A stretch of DNA of 64,000 nt from Saccharibacillus sacchari DSM 19268 (GTDB taxonomy: Bacteria; Bacillota; Bacilli; Paenibacillales; Paenibacillaceae). How positions within the stretch are numbered: the stretch's first letter is position 1; every line of letters starts with the position of its first letter. This document shows positions 1 to 8,191 of the stretch, piece by piece. The notes beneath the pieces are model-generated. The model was given only the letters and a program-made list of their open reading frames with translations, did not search any database and was not told the DNA's origin. Location of the stretch: the NCBI RefSeq assembly GCF_000585395.1, contig NZ_KK073875.1, positions 2,604,017 to 2,668,016 on the forward strand. The letters are read 5' to 3'. The position numbers and the translations under genes are program-made.

Positions 1-600
1 TTGAATGGCGGACGGAACGTCTTTTTCCGAGCTGATCAGCAGCAGATACGAGATCACCGCGTCGAGCATGGCCTGAATCCCGATCCCGATCAGAATCAGA
101 CGGCCGATCGAGAAGATTTTACCGCGTGACAAAATATAGATCACGACGACTGTAAGTAAGCCCGCAATAATGGCTGCGACAGAAGTAACCGCATTGCTGG
201 CATGCAGCACGGTGAGACAGAACACGGCAGCGGCGCTGGAGCCTGATGTGATCCCGATAACGTTCGGGTTCGCCAACGGGTTACGCAGCAGCGTCTGGAA
301 CGTGTATCCGGCTACGCCGAAAGCGAAACCCGCGAACAATCCGGCCAGCATACGCGGCAAACGGAGCGTACTGACGGCGAAAGATACGCCTTTGATCTGT
401 TCGCCGGACAACGCGCGTAACACTTGGTCGAGCGGATAGATCGTATTGCCGAGAATCAGCATGGCGCAGCATAGGGCTAAGGCAAGCAAAGCCAGAATGC
501 CCGTGACAAGCATCCAACGGCGCTGCCGATGACGGCGACCTTCGCGTATGAATGCGACAGATGCAGAAGCTTTATCGAGGTGAGAGGTTGTCATGGTCAT
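1..600 (-). CDS. FecCD-type iron-siderophore ABC permease, C-terminus outside the window
   Basis: Translating from the ATG at 600 gives 200 codons without a stop, running off the left edge of the window. After a charged N-terminus (about residues 1-28) come hydrophobic membrane spans and the FecCD hallmark stretch RLPRMLAGLFAGFAFGVAG followed by TLLRNPLANPNVIGITSGS. This family forms the membrane channel of BtuCDF-type importers for ferric siderophores. The start codon overlaps the stop of the upstream permease gene by four bases (ATGA), which indicates translational coupling and a heterodimeric permease. Full FecCD proteins are about 330-350 residues, so roughly 140 residues lie outside. The siderophore is not determined. 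Confidence 0.9.
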   Translation of the reverse strand, partial: MTMTTSHLDKASASVAFIREGRRHRQRRWMLVTGILALLALALCCAMLILGNTIYPLDQVLRALSGEQIKGVSFAVSTLRLPRMLAGLFAGFAFGVAGYTFQTLLRNPLANPNVIGITSGSSAAAVFCLTVLHASNAVTSVAAIIAGLLTVVVIYILSRGKIFSIGRLILIGIGIQAMLDAVISYLLLISSEKDVPSAIQ

Positions 601-1637
601 AGGGAACGCACCTTTGCCCGCATAGCGAGAATAATAAGAATCGGAGCCCCGACGAAGGCGGTCACGACGCCGACCTCAAGCTCGCCCGGACTGCCGATCA
701 AACGTCCGGCAATATCCGATACAGTAAGAATGACCGCGCCGGCCACAGCCGACAGCGGAATAACAAAGCGCAGATCCGCGCCGACCAGAAGCCGGACCAG
801 ATGCGTGGCCAAAAGGCCGATAAATCCGATCGGGCCGGCCAACGCGGTTGCGGCCCCGCACAAGATAACGCCTGCCAGAGCTGCGATCAGGCGCAGCGTT
901 CCCGTCTTCACGCCGAGACCTTTGGCGGCTTCGTCGCCGAGAGCCAGCGCGTTGAGGGCCGGCGAGGTCAGGAAACCGATTAACAATCCGACCAGCAGAA
1001 ACGGCACGAAAGTCGTCACGCTGTTCCAAGTTCCCGCGCCTACGCTGCCGACCTGCCAGAACCGGAACTGGTCCATGACATGCGAACGGGGAATCAGGAT
1101 AGCGGTTACCAGCGAAGAGAGGGCCGCACTGGTCGCTGCTCCGGCCAGTACGAGCTTGATCGGCGTCGCGCCGCCGCGTCCGAGCGATCCGATGCCGAAT
1201 ACGAATACCGCGGTAAGTCCGGCGCCCAGCATCGCCAGCCAGATATATTGACTTGCTGTTGTCATACCGAAAAAGGCCATGCCGCACACCACGAACAACG
1301 AGGCTCCCGTGTTTACGCCGAGGATGCTCGGATCGGCGATCGGATTGCGGGTCACGGCTTGCATCAGCGAGCCGGATACGCCGAGTGCCGCTCCGCAAAA
1401 CAGGCTGAATACCGTACGGGAGATTCGTTTGCGAATGATGTTCGCCTCGTAGGTATCCACCTCGGGACGAAACAAACCGTCGATCAAATCATGAAACGGC
1501 ACTGACCGCGAGCCGAATGCGAGGGAGGCGAGTATACTCGCTCCCAGCAAAATCAGGCTGACGATCAGCACCGTATAGAAATGCTTCGGAATGTGCGGGC
1601 TCGGACGTCGACCGTTCGAGACCGTAACATTGCTCAT
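597..1637 (-). CDS. FecCD-type iron-siderophore ABC permease
   Basis: This 346-residue polytopic membrane protein has the FecCD layout: a short cytoplasmic N-terminus, one spanning segment (about 20-42), the motif GAALGVSGSLMQAVTRNPIA and then GVNTGASL, which places it in the BtuC/FecC permease family. It would pair with the downstream permease and the upstream lipoprotein to import a ferric siderophore. It starts 6 bases after the stop of the binding-protein gene and overlaps the next permease by 4 bases, so the three genes form one operon controlled from the Fur-box promoter near 2855-2908. The ATPase gene is not in the window; in many Firmicutes FecCD operons share an ATPase encoded elsewhere. 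Confidence 0.93.
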   Translation of the reverse strand: MSNVTVSNGRRPSPHIPKHFYTVLIVSLILLGASILASLAFGSRSVPFHDLIDGLFRPEVDTYEANIIRKRISRTVFSLFCGAALGVSGSLMQAVTRNPIADPSILGVNTGASLFVVCGMAFFGMTTASQYIWLAMLGAGLTAVFVFGIGSLGRGGATPIKLVLAGAATSAALSSLVTAILIPRSHVMDQFRFWQVGSVGAGTWNSVTTFVPFLLVGLLIGFLTSPALNALALGDEAAKGLGVKTGTLRLIAALAGVILCGAATALAGPIGFIGLLATHLVRLLVGADLRFVIPLSAVAGAVILTVSDIAGRLIGSPGELEVGVVTAFVGAPILIILAMRAKVRSL

Positions 1638-1642
1638 CGGTC

Positions 1643-2764
1643 TTATTGCACCTTGTCGGCAGCAGCGCCGAGCAATGTCATGTAATCGTCAATCGTGTAA
1701 GCGATCGACAGCGGAGTCGGCGTTCCGGCTGCAACCAGCGGAGTGTCCGCCGCGATAAACGCTACGGAACCTCTTTCGATTGCCGGGATTTTACCGATCA
1801 GCGGATCGGCTTTGAGCGCTTCGTACAGCGCGTCGTCGCCGTAGCCGACAATGATGTCGACGTCGTTCAGCGCTTGCGCGTTTTCGGCGCTCAGTTCCAG
1901 CGAGTAGCTGGTTGGATCGGTAATCAGCGAAGTGATGCTTTCCGGGTAAGTCAGGCCCATCTCTTCCAGGAACGATACGCGGGTATCGACCGGCGTGTAG
2001 ATGTGCAGTTTGGACAGATCGTCCGCGGAGAAGTTGACCCAAGCGATCTTTTTGTCTTTGAGCTGCGGGTAAGCCTCGAACTTCTCGCTGATCAGGTTTT
2101 CCGTATCCGTGATCAGCTGCTCGCCTTCAGCCTGCATGCCCATGCCTTCGGCGGTTAATTGAATTTGCTCGCGCCATTTGGTTGTCCAAGGGGATGTCGG
2201 GTAAGCCACGACCGGAGCGATTTCGCTCAGCGTGTCGTAGTCTTCTTGCGTGATGCCCGAGTAAGCGGCCAGGATCACGTCCGGGTTCGCGTCGGAGATC
2301 GCTTCGAAGTCCAGGCCGTCGGTGTCCTGGAACACGTTAGGGGCCGTTGCGCCCAGTTCGTCGAGCTTGGCTTTCGTCCAAGGCAGCAGACCGTTGTCTT
2401 CTGCGCTTACGCCGAAGTTGGCGGCCGAGAAACCGTCCGGTACAACGCCGAGTGCGAGTACAACGTCCTGGTTGCCCCATTGGATCGTTACGATACGCTC
2501 CGGCTTTTTCTCCAGAACGGCTTCGCCCAGTGCCGTCTTGATCGTAAGCGGATATTCGGTAGCGTCCGCTTCGGCAGCCGGTTCTTCAGTAGCCGCAGCT
2601 TCCGTCTCAGCGGTGTCCGCAGCAGGAGCTGTTTCGGTCGTCGCCGACTCGGCTGCTGCCGGCGTGTCCGTCGAAGCGGTATTTGCCGCTCCGCAGCCGA
2701 CAAGTGCAAGGATCAGGATCAACGAGATGATGCTAAGCAGTGAAAACTTTCTTTTGGCGTTCAT
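1643..2764 (-). CDS. Iron-siderophore ABC transporter substrate-binding lipoprotein
   Basis: 373 residues from the ATG at 2764, chosen because GAGGGG sits 8 bases upstream; an earlier in-frame start at 2836 has no such site. The N-terminus is a lipoprotein signal (MNAKRK, a hydrophobic core, then LALVGCG with the lipidated Cys at about 24). A low-complexity Ala/Thr/Glu linker (about 26-75) follows, then a TroA/FepB-type periplasmic-binding fold beginning with a strand ending in PERIVTIQWGNQDVVLALG. It would capture a ferric siderophore at the outer face of the membrane and deliver it to the two downstream permeases. It is the first gene of the operon. Iron siderophore specificity is inferred from the family and the Fur box, not from ligand residues. 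Confidence 0.92.
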   Translation of the reverse strand: MNAKRKFSLLSIISLILILALVGCGAANTASTDTPAAAESATTETAPAADTAETEAAATEEPAAEADATEYPLTIKTALGEAVLEKKPERIVTIQWGNQDVVLALGVVPDGFSAANFGVSAEDNGLLPWTKAKLDELGATAPNVFQDTDGLDFEAISDANPDVILAAYSGITQEDYDTLSEIAPVVAYPTSPWTTKWREQIQLTAEGMGMQAEGEQLITDTENLISEKFEAYPQLKDKKIAWVNFSADDLSKLHIYTPVDTRVSFLEEMGLTYPESITSLITDPTSYSLELSAENAQALNDVDIIVGYGDDALYEALKADPLIGKIPAIERGSVAFIAADTPLVAAGTPTPLSIAYTIDDYMTLLGAAADKVQ

Positions 2765-2854
2765 GATTGTCCCCTCTCTAAATCGTAAAACGTATTGGGT
2801 CTTACTATCCATCCGAAATGAATAAAAATGCAACAAAACGGATATCGTTCGACA

Positions 2855-2869
2855 TGATAATGATTATCA
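2855..2869. promoter_or_regulatory. Fur box (perfect 7-1-7 palindrome)
   Basis: TGATAATGATTATCA matches the Bacillus 7-1-7 Fur consensus TGATAATNATTATCA at every defined position. It lies about 90 bases upstream of the binding-protein start and overlaps or abuts the transcription start expected from the promoter at 2879-2908, so iron-replete Fur would block transcription. Related PerR and Zur boxes are similar, but the siderophore genes make Fur the natural reading. Confidence 0.9.
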
Positions 2870-2878
2870 ACTTCATTT

Positions 2879-2908
2879 AATATATCGACCAACCCCTTTC
2901 GTTGTCAA
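2879..2908 (-). promoter_or_regulatory. SigA-type promoter of the siderophore uptake operon
   Basis: On the minus strand a consensus -35 TTGACA (2903-2908) is separated by 18 bases from TATATT (2879-2884). The predicted start at about 2872 falls next to the Fur box. Confidence 0.75.
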
Positions 2909-2969
2909 CGAAAACCTTTCAAAAAATAACTGTATACGTATGTATTTTCATAAAACGCTTCAGATAAAT

Positions 2970-3133
2970 TAGGGCGTGTACGCAAACTCAACGCCATGCA
3001 TCTTGACCTGCCTTTTCGCCCTCTGCGGCGTCATTTTCCCTTGACGTGCCCCGGCACGCCTTCGGAAAAATTCCTTGCCGAGAACGAAAATTCAGCTCAA
3101 TCTGCTCCTGACGGAGTTTGCGTACACGCCCTA
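2970..3133. mobile_element. MITE-like element, copy 1 (20-bp terminal inverted repeats ending in TA)
   Basis: The ends 2970-2989 (TAGGGCGTGTACGCAAACTC) and 3114-3133 are perfect reverse complements. Both termini end in TA, as expected if a Tc1/mariner/IS630-like element duplicated a TA target. The 164-bp body has no convincing reading frame, so the element is non-autonomous. A shorter relative lies at 5229-5295 and shares the ends and the inner stretch AACGNCRTGCATCTT. No transposase is present in the window; the family assignment is an inference. Confidence 0.7.
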
Positions 3134-3151
3134 GGCGAAGAAAATAAAAGA

Positions 3152-3175
3152 ACTCCCGGAATTAATCCGGGAGTT
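3152..3175. terminator. Palindromic hairpin, upstream member of a duplicated pair
   Basis: AACTCCCGG-aattaa-CCGGGAGTT forms a perfect 9-bp stem. A diverged direct copy lies at 3308-3333, so the two hairpins bracket the repeat at 3181-3302. It may be a displaced copy of the terminator of the chemoreceptor gene. It lacks a clear U-tract. Confidence 0.45.
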
Positions 3176-3180
3176 CAACG

Positions 3181-3302
3181 TGTCGAGAAAGTCTAACGTA
3201 GCTGGAAGGCAGAAGGCGGAGAGAGAAATTCAGTGAAGGAACGATAGTGATCGCCTTTGAAATCGAGAAAATTCCGCATAAAATTCAATCCCTTTCTCGA
3301 CA
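3181..3302. repeat. Long-palindrome repeat, copy 1 (shortened)
   Basis: The boundaries TGTCGAGAAAG (3181-3191) and CTTTCTCGACA (3292-3302) are perfect 11-bp inverted repeats. The left half contains GGCGGAGAGAGAAATTCAGT and then CGCCTTTGAA, which also occur as reverse complements in the two larger copies at 27358-27572 and 54309-54478. There is no coding potential. The element sits downstream of the chemoreceptor gene between two hairpins. Confidence 0.65.
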
Positions 3303-3307
3303 GCCCG

Positions 3308-3333
3308 ACTCCCGGATTTATTCCGGAAGTTCA
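3308..3333 (-). terminator. Hairpin downstream of the chemoreceptor gene
   Basis: Read on the minus strand, GAACTTCCGG and CCGGGAGTC pair with one mismatch around a short AT-rich loop, 28 bases past the chemoreceptor stop. It is a diverged copy of the hairpin at 3152-3175. The U-tract is weak, so termination is plausible rather than certain. Confidence 0.45.
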
Positions 3334-3361
3334 TAATCATGGTAGAGCATCAAAAAGACGA

Positions 3362-5065
3362 TCAGATCTTGAATGTGCCGACTACCCGATGCAAATTGTC
3401 CGCCAAATGGGACAGCGCGGTCGAGGAGGAGGAGACCTCTTCCATCGAAGCGAGCTGCTGCTGGGCGGCTGCTGCCACGTTTTGCGAATGATCCGACGTT
3501 TCGTCGGCAATATGCAGAATGCCAGACAGATTAGAGGAAGCATTTTGTACGCGGGAGGATACGTCTTGGGTAGCCGAAGACATCCGGTCTACCCGAGTGG
3601 TGAGCGTGTTCATCAGTTCCAGAATTTCTTTGAAGTTGGTTTGGGTGCGTCTGACGACTTCAAGTCCGGCTTGAACTTCCGTGCCGACCTGCTCGATCGA
3701 TTGGTTGGAACGCTCCATGTCGTTTTGAATCTCATGGATCAGTCCCGAGATTTGAGCGGAAGACTGTTGGGATTGCTCGGCCAGCTTCCGAACTTCGTCT
3801 GCCACGACGGCAAATCCCCTACCATGCTCGCCGGCTCTGGCTGCTTCAATCGCTGCGTTTAGAGCAAGCAGATTGGTTTGCGAGGCAATCGACGAAATAA
3901 ATTGCGAGATTTCTTCGATTTCTTTCGAACGACCGTCCAGCAGTTGAATGACTTTGCCGCTTTCGTGTACGGAACGGTCGATCTCTTGAATCTGAACGAC
4001 GGTCTCGTCGACCAGGCGATCGCCTTCCGAGGCTTTGCGGATCGTTTGATTGCTGACGTCGAGCACGGTTGTCGCGTTATCGGAGATCGAACGAACGCCG
4101 GTTACGACTTCATCCAGAGCGGCTGTACTGTCATTCAGACGATGTGCCGATTGTTCCGCGCCCTGCGCGACATCTTGAATGGACATCGCAATCGTTTCCG
4201 TAGCCAAGCTGCTCTGTTCCGCGCTTGCGGACAGCTCTTCGGAGGAAGCGGCCACCTGCTGCGAAGTGTCGATGACTTCGTTGAACAGCATGCGCAGATT
4301 GCCCGTCATATCGTTAAAGCTGTTCGCGAGCGTAGTCAACTCATCGCCGGAATGGTCGGTTACAGGGTGCGTGAAATCCCCTTCGCCGGCCAGTTTAAGC
4401 GAAGCCGCCACGGCTTCGAGACGTTTTCTGATCCGGCGCGTGAACAACAATACGGCTGTCGTCGATACGATCAGGACGCCGGCCAGCACAATAATGAACA
4501 AGGTGAAAAAGTCGGACAAAATCTTCTCGATAATGCTCTGCGGGGCACCCACATAAAAGATACCGATCACTTGGCCGTCTGCGCCGAGAATCGGCATGTA
4601 GGCGGACTGATACGTATTTCCTGCGACATTGGCTTCGCCCGTGTACAGTTCGCCGCGATCCAGAACGGCTTGTTTCACCGTATCGGATACTTTCGTGCCT
4701 ACTGCGCGTTTCCCGTCTACCTGAACGTTGGTTGCGATTCGCGTGTCGCCTTGGAAAACCGTGACCGTGCCGCCGCTGTCCGCGCCGATGGAGTCTACCA
4801 GATCGAAGTTGTCGTTCATTAGAGTCGTACCTTTATATAATTTCCCGTCGGTTACGGTCCAATCGCCCGGGTTTGCACTGTCGATGTACCGATAGGCCAG
4901 CGCCAAATCGCCTTTTGCCTTTTCGACCGCGAACTCCTTGATTCCTTTGCTGACTTGTTGCTGGACCAGAAGACCGACGATTCCGGAGAACAAAATCATG
5001 AACACGAGGAACATTAGATTTATTTTTGTACCTAATTTCAATTTCACATGTAATTTTTTGCGCAC
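3362..5065 (-). CDS. Methyl-accepting chemotaxis protein with a single extracytoplasmic Cache domain
   Basis: 567 residues from a GTG start with AAGGAG 12 bases upstream. The layout is: a membrane anchor (about 14-36), an extracytoplasmic single-Cache sensor (about 40-185) ending in [18 protein letters not shown], a second membrane span (about 190-212), HAMP (about 212-265), and a long coiled-coil signalling domain. The hairpin tip [20 protein letters not shown] with [13 protein letters not shown] binds CheA and CheW. It would sense a small ligand outside the cell and bias flagellar rotation. The gene is monocistronic. An ACCGATAT element upstream (5101-5108) resembles the SigD -10 used for motility genes. 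The ligand is unknown. Confidence 0.95.
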   Translation of the reverse strand: MRKKLHVKLKLGTKINLMFLVFMILFSGIVGLLVQQQVSKGIKEFAVEKAKGDLALAYRYIDSANPGDWTVTDGKLYKGTTLMNDNFDLVDSIGADSGGTVTVFQGDTRIATNVQVDGKRAVGTKVSDTVKQAVLDRGELYTGEANVAGNTYQSAYMPILGADGQVIGIFYVGAPQSIIEKILSDFFTLFIIVLAGVLIVSTTAVLLFTRRIRKRLEAVAASLKLAGEGDFTHPVTDHSGDELTTLANSFNDMTGNLRMLFNEVIDTSQQVAASSEELSASAEQSSLATETIAMSIQDVAQGAEQSAHRLNDSTAALDEVVTGVRSISDNATTVLDVSNQTIRKASEGDRLVDETVVQIQEIDRSVHESGKVIQLLDGRSKEIEEISQFISSIASQTNLLALNAAIEAARAGEHGRGFAVVADEVRKLAEQSQQSSAQISGLIHEIQNDMERSNQSIEQVGTEVQAGLEVVRRTQTNFKEILELMNTLTTRVDRMSSATQDVSSRVQNASSNLSGILHIADETSDHSQNVAAAAQQQLASMEEVSSSSTALSHLADNLHRVVGTFKI

Positions 5066-5100
5066 AATTCGATGGCTCCTTATCTAGGTTTGTGCTAGTT

Positions 5101-5108
5101 ATATCGGT
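5101..5108 (-). promoter_or_regulatory. Possible SigD-type -10 element of the chemoreceptor gene
   Basis: ACCGATAT on the minus strand, about 36 bases before the GTG start, differs by one base from the SigD -10 consensus GCCGATAT. The matching -35 (TAAA about 15 bases upstream) is poor, reading TTTA. Suggestive only. Confidence 0.35.
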
Positions 5109-5228
5109 AAAATTTGAAATTTCTAAAGAGTTTTCGACAAAAATTCGACAAATTTAAGGACTTTTAACTTGAGTTGAAAGTCCTATTTCAATAGTTTCAT
5201 ATTTGGATATAAAGTGAAACGTTTCTAT

Positions 5229-5295
5229 TAGGGCGTGTACGCAAACTTAACGACGTGCATCTTTAGCCGCCTTCGAAGTTTGCAGACACGCCCTA
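5229..5295. mobile_element. MITE-like element, copy 2 (67 bp)
   Basis: The ends TAGGGCGTGTACGCAAACTT (5229-5248) and the reverse complement at 5276-5295 match at 18 of 20 positions and again terminate in TA. Inner bases AACGACGTGCATCTT correspond to AACGCCATGCATCTT in copy 1, so this is the same family with about 100 bp deleted from the centre. Confidence 0.65.
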
Positions 5296-5301
5296 GCATA
5301 T

Positions 5302-5339
5302 AAAAAAGGCTTTTCGCGATTCGGCGAAAAGCCTTTTTT
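5302..5339. terminator. Bidirectional terminator next to the GAF histidine kinase gene
   Basis: Perfect hairpin: AAAAAAGGCTTTTCGC (5302-5317), a 6-base loop, then GCGAAAAGCCTTTTTT (5324-5339). The kinase stop codon touches its right edge. A/T tracts on both sides allow termination in both directions. Confidence 0.9.
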
Positions 5340-6619
5340 CAATCTCCCCAGGAAGCTTCGGGAAGGGTCATGGGCAAACTGAACACAAATCGACTGCCTG
5401 TTCCGGATGAATACTCCAACCGCAGCTTCCCGCCCATCAGCTCGACGAGTTGTTTGCAGATGGATAAGCCGAGTCCGGTACCGCCGTACCGATTCACGTA
5501 ATTGGCGGTGTGCAGCTGGGTGAAAGCCTGAAATAGCATTGGCTGTTTATCCGCGGAGATTCCTTTTCCCGTATCGGTTACGGCAAATGTCAGGTAAGCC
5601 TCATCTTCGCTGCCTTGCTGTTGCTTGCGTTTATCCGTCCGTTCTTGTTCGTTGCCCGAAGAGACGTAAGCTTCGATCCGAACCTCGCCCGAATCGGTAA
5701 ATTTTAATGCGTTGGACAATAGATTGACTAGAATTTGACGGATTTTGTTCTCGTCCCCGATCCATAAATCCGGCATGTTCATCGGAATAATCTCATGCAG
5801 TTCAATCCCTTTGCGATGGGCCTCGGTGCGGAATAACTGAGTGAGGTCGACCAGGCAGCCGCGCAGGGAAAAAGGCTCGCGCGAGACGTCCATTTTACCG
5901 GAATCCAGTTTGGAGTAGTCGAGAATTTGATTCAACAGGGTCATGAGGGAGCTGCCGCTTGAGTGGATGAGATGCAGGTATTGCTGCTGCTTATCGGTCA
6001 GAACGGTCGATTGAAGCATCTCGCCCACGTTCAGAATCGCATTCATCGGCGTCCGGATTTCATGACTGAGAATCGCGAGGAGATTGGACTTTTGCTCCAG
6101 CGTCTTCAGTCTCTCCTCCTCGGCGGCGCGCCAAAGTCGATGCGTACGCTCAAGGTCCAGCATGTTTTCGAAAAAGGCAGCCAATGAGGTCAACATTTCG
6201 ACATCGTGCAGCGTGTACGCGTAGAACCTGTCATCGAATGCGCATAAGGAACCGAAGATCTTCCCGTCGCTTGTTTTGATCGTAACTCCCATAAACGAAC
6301 AACCCCCGACGAACGGCGTAACGTCCATATCGCGGGTAAGGGGATGAGTGAGATTGTTATCGATAATAAGCGGTTCCGGGCCGTTCTCGGTTACAAGGTG
6401 ACAGTAGGAATCCGTATGATCGATTACCAATCCCTCTTGTAAAATCACGGCGCTGCGATTAATCGTGTTCAGGACTTTGGTCTCCGCTTCGTCGCTGAGA
6501 GCAATGCAAAACGTATTGGCCGGGATCGCTTTACTGGCTGTATCGACGATCTGGGCGGCGGAAGCATACAATTTTTCGGACAAAATCTCCATCACGTCAG
6601 CGTAACTCGTTTTAAGCAT
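5339..6619 (-). CDS. GAF-domain sensor histidine kinase (soluble)
   Basis: 426 residues with no membrane segment. A GAF sensor covers about residues 15-160, with the pattern GSLCAFDDRFY typical of GAF proteins close to phytochrome-like and diguanylate-cyclase families. A short helix leads into a HisKA dimerisation domain with the phospho-acceptor in LLAILSHEIRTPMNAIL (His about 187). A complete HATPase_c domain follows (N-box ILVNLLSNALKF, G1 VTDTGKGI, G2 GGTGLGLSICKQ). It would autophosphorylate in response to a cytoplasmic signal and pass the phosphate to a response regulator that is not adjacent, so it is an orphan kinase here. The start was chosen for the upstream GAGGTG. Confidence 0.92.
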   Translation of the reverse strand: MLKTSYADVMEILSEKLYASAAQIVDTASKAIPANTFCIALSDEAETKVLNTINRSAVILQEGLVIDHTDSYCHLVTENGPEPLIIDNNLTHPLTRDMDVTPFVGGCSFMGVTIKTSDGKIFGSLCAFDDRFYAYTLHDVEMLTSLAAFFENMLDLERTHRLWRAAEEERLKTLEQKSNLLAILSHEIRTPMNAILNVGEMLQSTVLTDKQQQYLHLIHSSGSSLMTLLNQILDYSKLDSGKMDVSREPFSLRGCLVDLTQLFRTEAHRKGIELHEIIPMNMPDLWIGDENKIRQILVNLLSNALKFTDSGEVRIEAYVSSGNEQERTDKRKQQQGSEDEAYLTFAVTDTGKGISADKQPMLFQAFTQLHTANYVNRYGGTGLGLSICKQLVELMGGKLRLEYSSGTGSRFVFSLPMTLPEASWGD

Positions 6620-6858
6620 AGCGGCACCTCGGATACATAAATGTTCAATAAAAAAAATATGTTAATGTCAGATTACCACGAATTTTAGATAATAAACGCG
6701 AATTTTTGGAGGGGGCGATCAGAAAGCAGGAATTATCGGACTTAATCTGCGTATTTTTGCGGTATTCACTACATAAACCGCTAGGTGACTGGAGTAAACA
6801 GGAAAGTCGGCAAGCACTTTCTCCAAGGCTCCGCATGTAGAAAAATTTAGCCGTTTCG

Positions 6859-6887
6859 TTGCCATTTTCCGTATTGTTCGTTATCCT
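6859..6887 (+). promoter_or_regulatory. Promoter of the thiamine operon
   Basis: TTGCCA (6859-6864) and TATCCT (6882-6887) are separated by 17 bases and lie just upstream of the TPP riboswitch, giving a transcript start around 6894. Confidence 0.55.
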
Positions 6888-6905
6888 GATCTTATAACCG
6901 AATAA

Positions 6906-7002
6906 GAATGCGGGTGCTGGATGAAGTCCGGCTGAGATGGAGACCTTGTGTGTCCGGACCGTTAATCTGATCCAGGTAATGCTGGCGTAGAGAATCCCAT
7001 TC
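6906..7002 (+). ncRNA. TPP riboswitch (THI element)
   Basis: The conserved THI-box landmarks occur in order: GCGGGTGC (6911-6918), GGCTGAGA (6930-6937), CTGATCCAGGTAATGCTGGC (6967-6986) and GTAGAGAA. Closing helix P1 pairs GAATGcGGG (6906-6914) with CCCATTC (6995-7001). It binds thiamine pyrophosphate and precedes a terminator hairpin and the thiF-thiE-thiS-thiG-thiO operon, so high TPP should end transcription early. Confidence 0.95.
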
Positions 7003-7011
7003 GAATTGTTC

Positions 7012-7043
7012 AAGCCATTCGTGTATTCTCGAATGGCTTTTTT
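7012..7043 (+). terminator. Riboswitch-controlled terminator upstream of thiF
   Basis: AAGCCATTC (7012-7020) pairs with GAATGGCTT (7031-7039), followed by T residues, 48 bases before the thiF start. Its position right after the TPP aptamer fits an expression platform. Confidence 0.85.
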
Positions 7044-7090
7044 GCATACTCGCAGGGAAAAGCGGGCATCTGGAAACAAGGAGAAAAGCG

Positions 7091-8110
7091 ATGACCGAAC
7101 AAGAAGACCGTTATTCGAGACAAATGTTATTCGCTCCGATCGGAGCCGAAGGGCAGAGCAAGCTTGCGAACAGCGCCGTTTGCATTGTGGGCATGGGTGC
7201 GCTCGGCACGGTGCTGGCGAGCCATATGGTGAGAGCAGGAGTCGGACGGGTCCGCCTGATCGACCGGGATTACGTGGAACGCAGCAATTTGCAGCGGCAG
7301 ATGCTGTACGACGAAGAAGATGCCGCGCAGTCTCTCCCTAAAGTGGTGGCGGCCGAGAATAAATTGAAGAAGATCAATTCGGACGTGACGCTGGAAAAAG
7401 CATTCGCGGACCTCGCGCCGGGCAACGCGGAAAGTCTGCTGGAGGGCATGGACTTGGTGCTGGACGGCACCGATAATTTTCAAACCCGTTTCCTGTTGAA
7501 CGATGCTTGTTACAGCGCCGGGATTCCGTTGATCTACGGCGGCGCGGTCGGTTCGAGGGGAATGAGCGCCGTATTCGTTCCCGGAAGCACGCCGTGCCTG
7601 CGCTGCTTGATCCCGTCTGCCGACTCCGGCGGGGAAACCTGCGATACGGTAGGCGTGATCTCGCCCGTCGTCGATATCGTCGCGTCGTACCAGTCGGTCG
7701 AAGCGCTCAAGTGGCTGGTCGGAGACGAGGAGTCGAGGCGTGAGACGCTGCTGTCGTTCGACGTTTGGAACAATCATATACATGAGTTGAAGCCGGTTCC
7801 GGCAAAGCCGGATTGTCCTTGCTGCGGCCTGAAAACGTATCCGGCGCTTCGGCGCGAAGAAGAGACGCTGCTGTCGCTGTGCGGGCGGGAATCGATCCAG
7901 ATCGCCGGACACGCGCCGTTCGACCTGAACGCGTGGGCGGAAAAGCTTGCTCCGGCAACGCGAACGGTCAAAGCCAATCCGTATTTGATCCGCGCCGAAT
8001 TGGCCGAAGGCGGGCGGTTGGTGCTGTTCGAAGACGGACGGGTGCTGGTTCAGGGAACGGACGATCCGGTTCGGGCGAGAAGTCTGTATGCGAGGTATAT
8101 CGGGAACTGA
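7091..8110 (+). CDS. thiF: ThiF/MoeB-family sulfur-carrier adenylyltransferase
   Basis: 339 residues starting after AAGGAG. The E1-like fold is clear: nucleotide-binding loop VGMGALGTVLASHM, the arginine in RSNLQRQ, DGTDNFQTRFLLND, and two zinc-binding Cys pairs (CLRC near 172 and CPCC near 240). It would adenylate the C-terminal glycine of ThiS, preparing it for sulfur transfer during thiazole formation. It is the first gene after the TPP riboswitch and ThiS is encoded two genes downstream, which supports ThiF over MoeB. The C-terminal approximately 90 residues are less typical and lack a recognisable rhodanese motif. Confidence 0.92.
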   Translation: MTEQEDRYSRQMLFAPIGAEGQSKLANSAVCIVGMGALGTVLASHMVRAGVGRVRLIDRDYVERSNLQRQMLYDEEDAAQSLPKVVAAENKLKKINSDVTLEKAFADLAPGNAESLLEGMDLVLDGTDNFQTRFLLNDACYSAGIPLIYGGAVGSRGMSAVFVPGSTPCLRCLIPSADSGGETCDTVGVISPVVDIVASYQSVEALKWLVGDEESRRETLLSFDVWNNHIHELKPVPAKPDCPCCGLKTYPALRREEETLLSLCGRESIQIAGHAPFDLNAWAEKLAPATRTVKANPYLIRAELAEGGRLVLFEDGRVLVQGTDDPVRARSLYARYIGN

Positions 8111-8191
8111 GCAATTGGAAAATCAAAGGCGATAAGGGCAACGGGACGGAACATGATTCGCCGAACAAACGATAAAGGAGAGATTCGACGT

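Noticed and set aside
6645-7079. A 144-codon frame antisense to the TPP riboswitch region
   Set aside because: It runs through the riboswitch and terminator in antisense, lacks a ribosome binding site and shows no domain.
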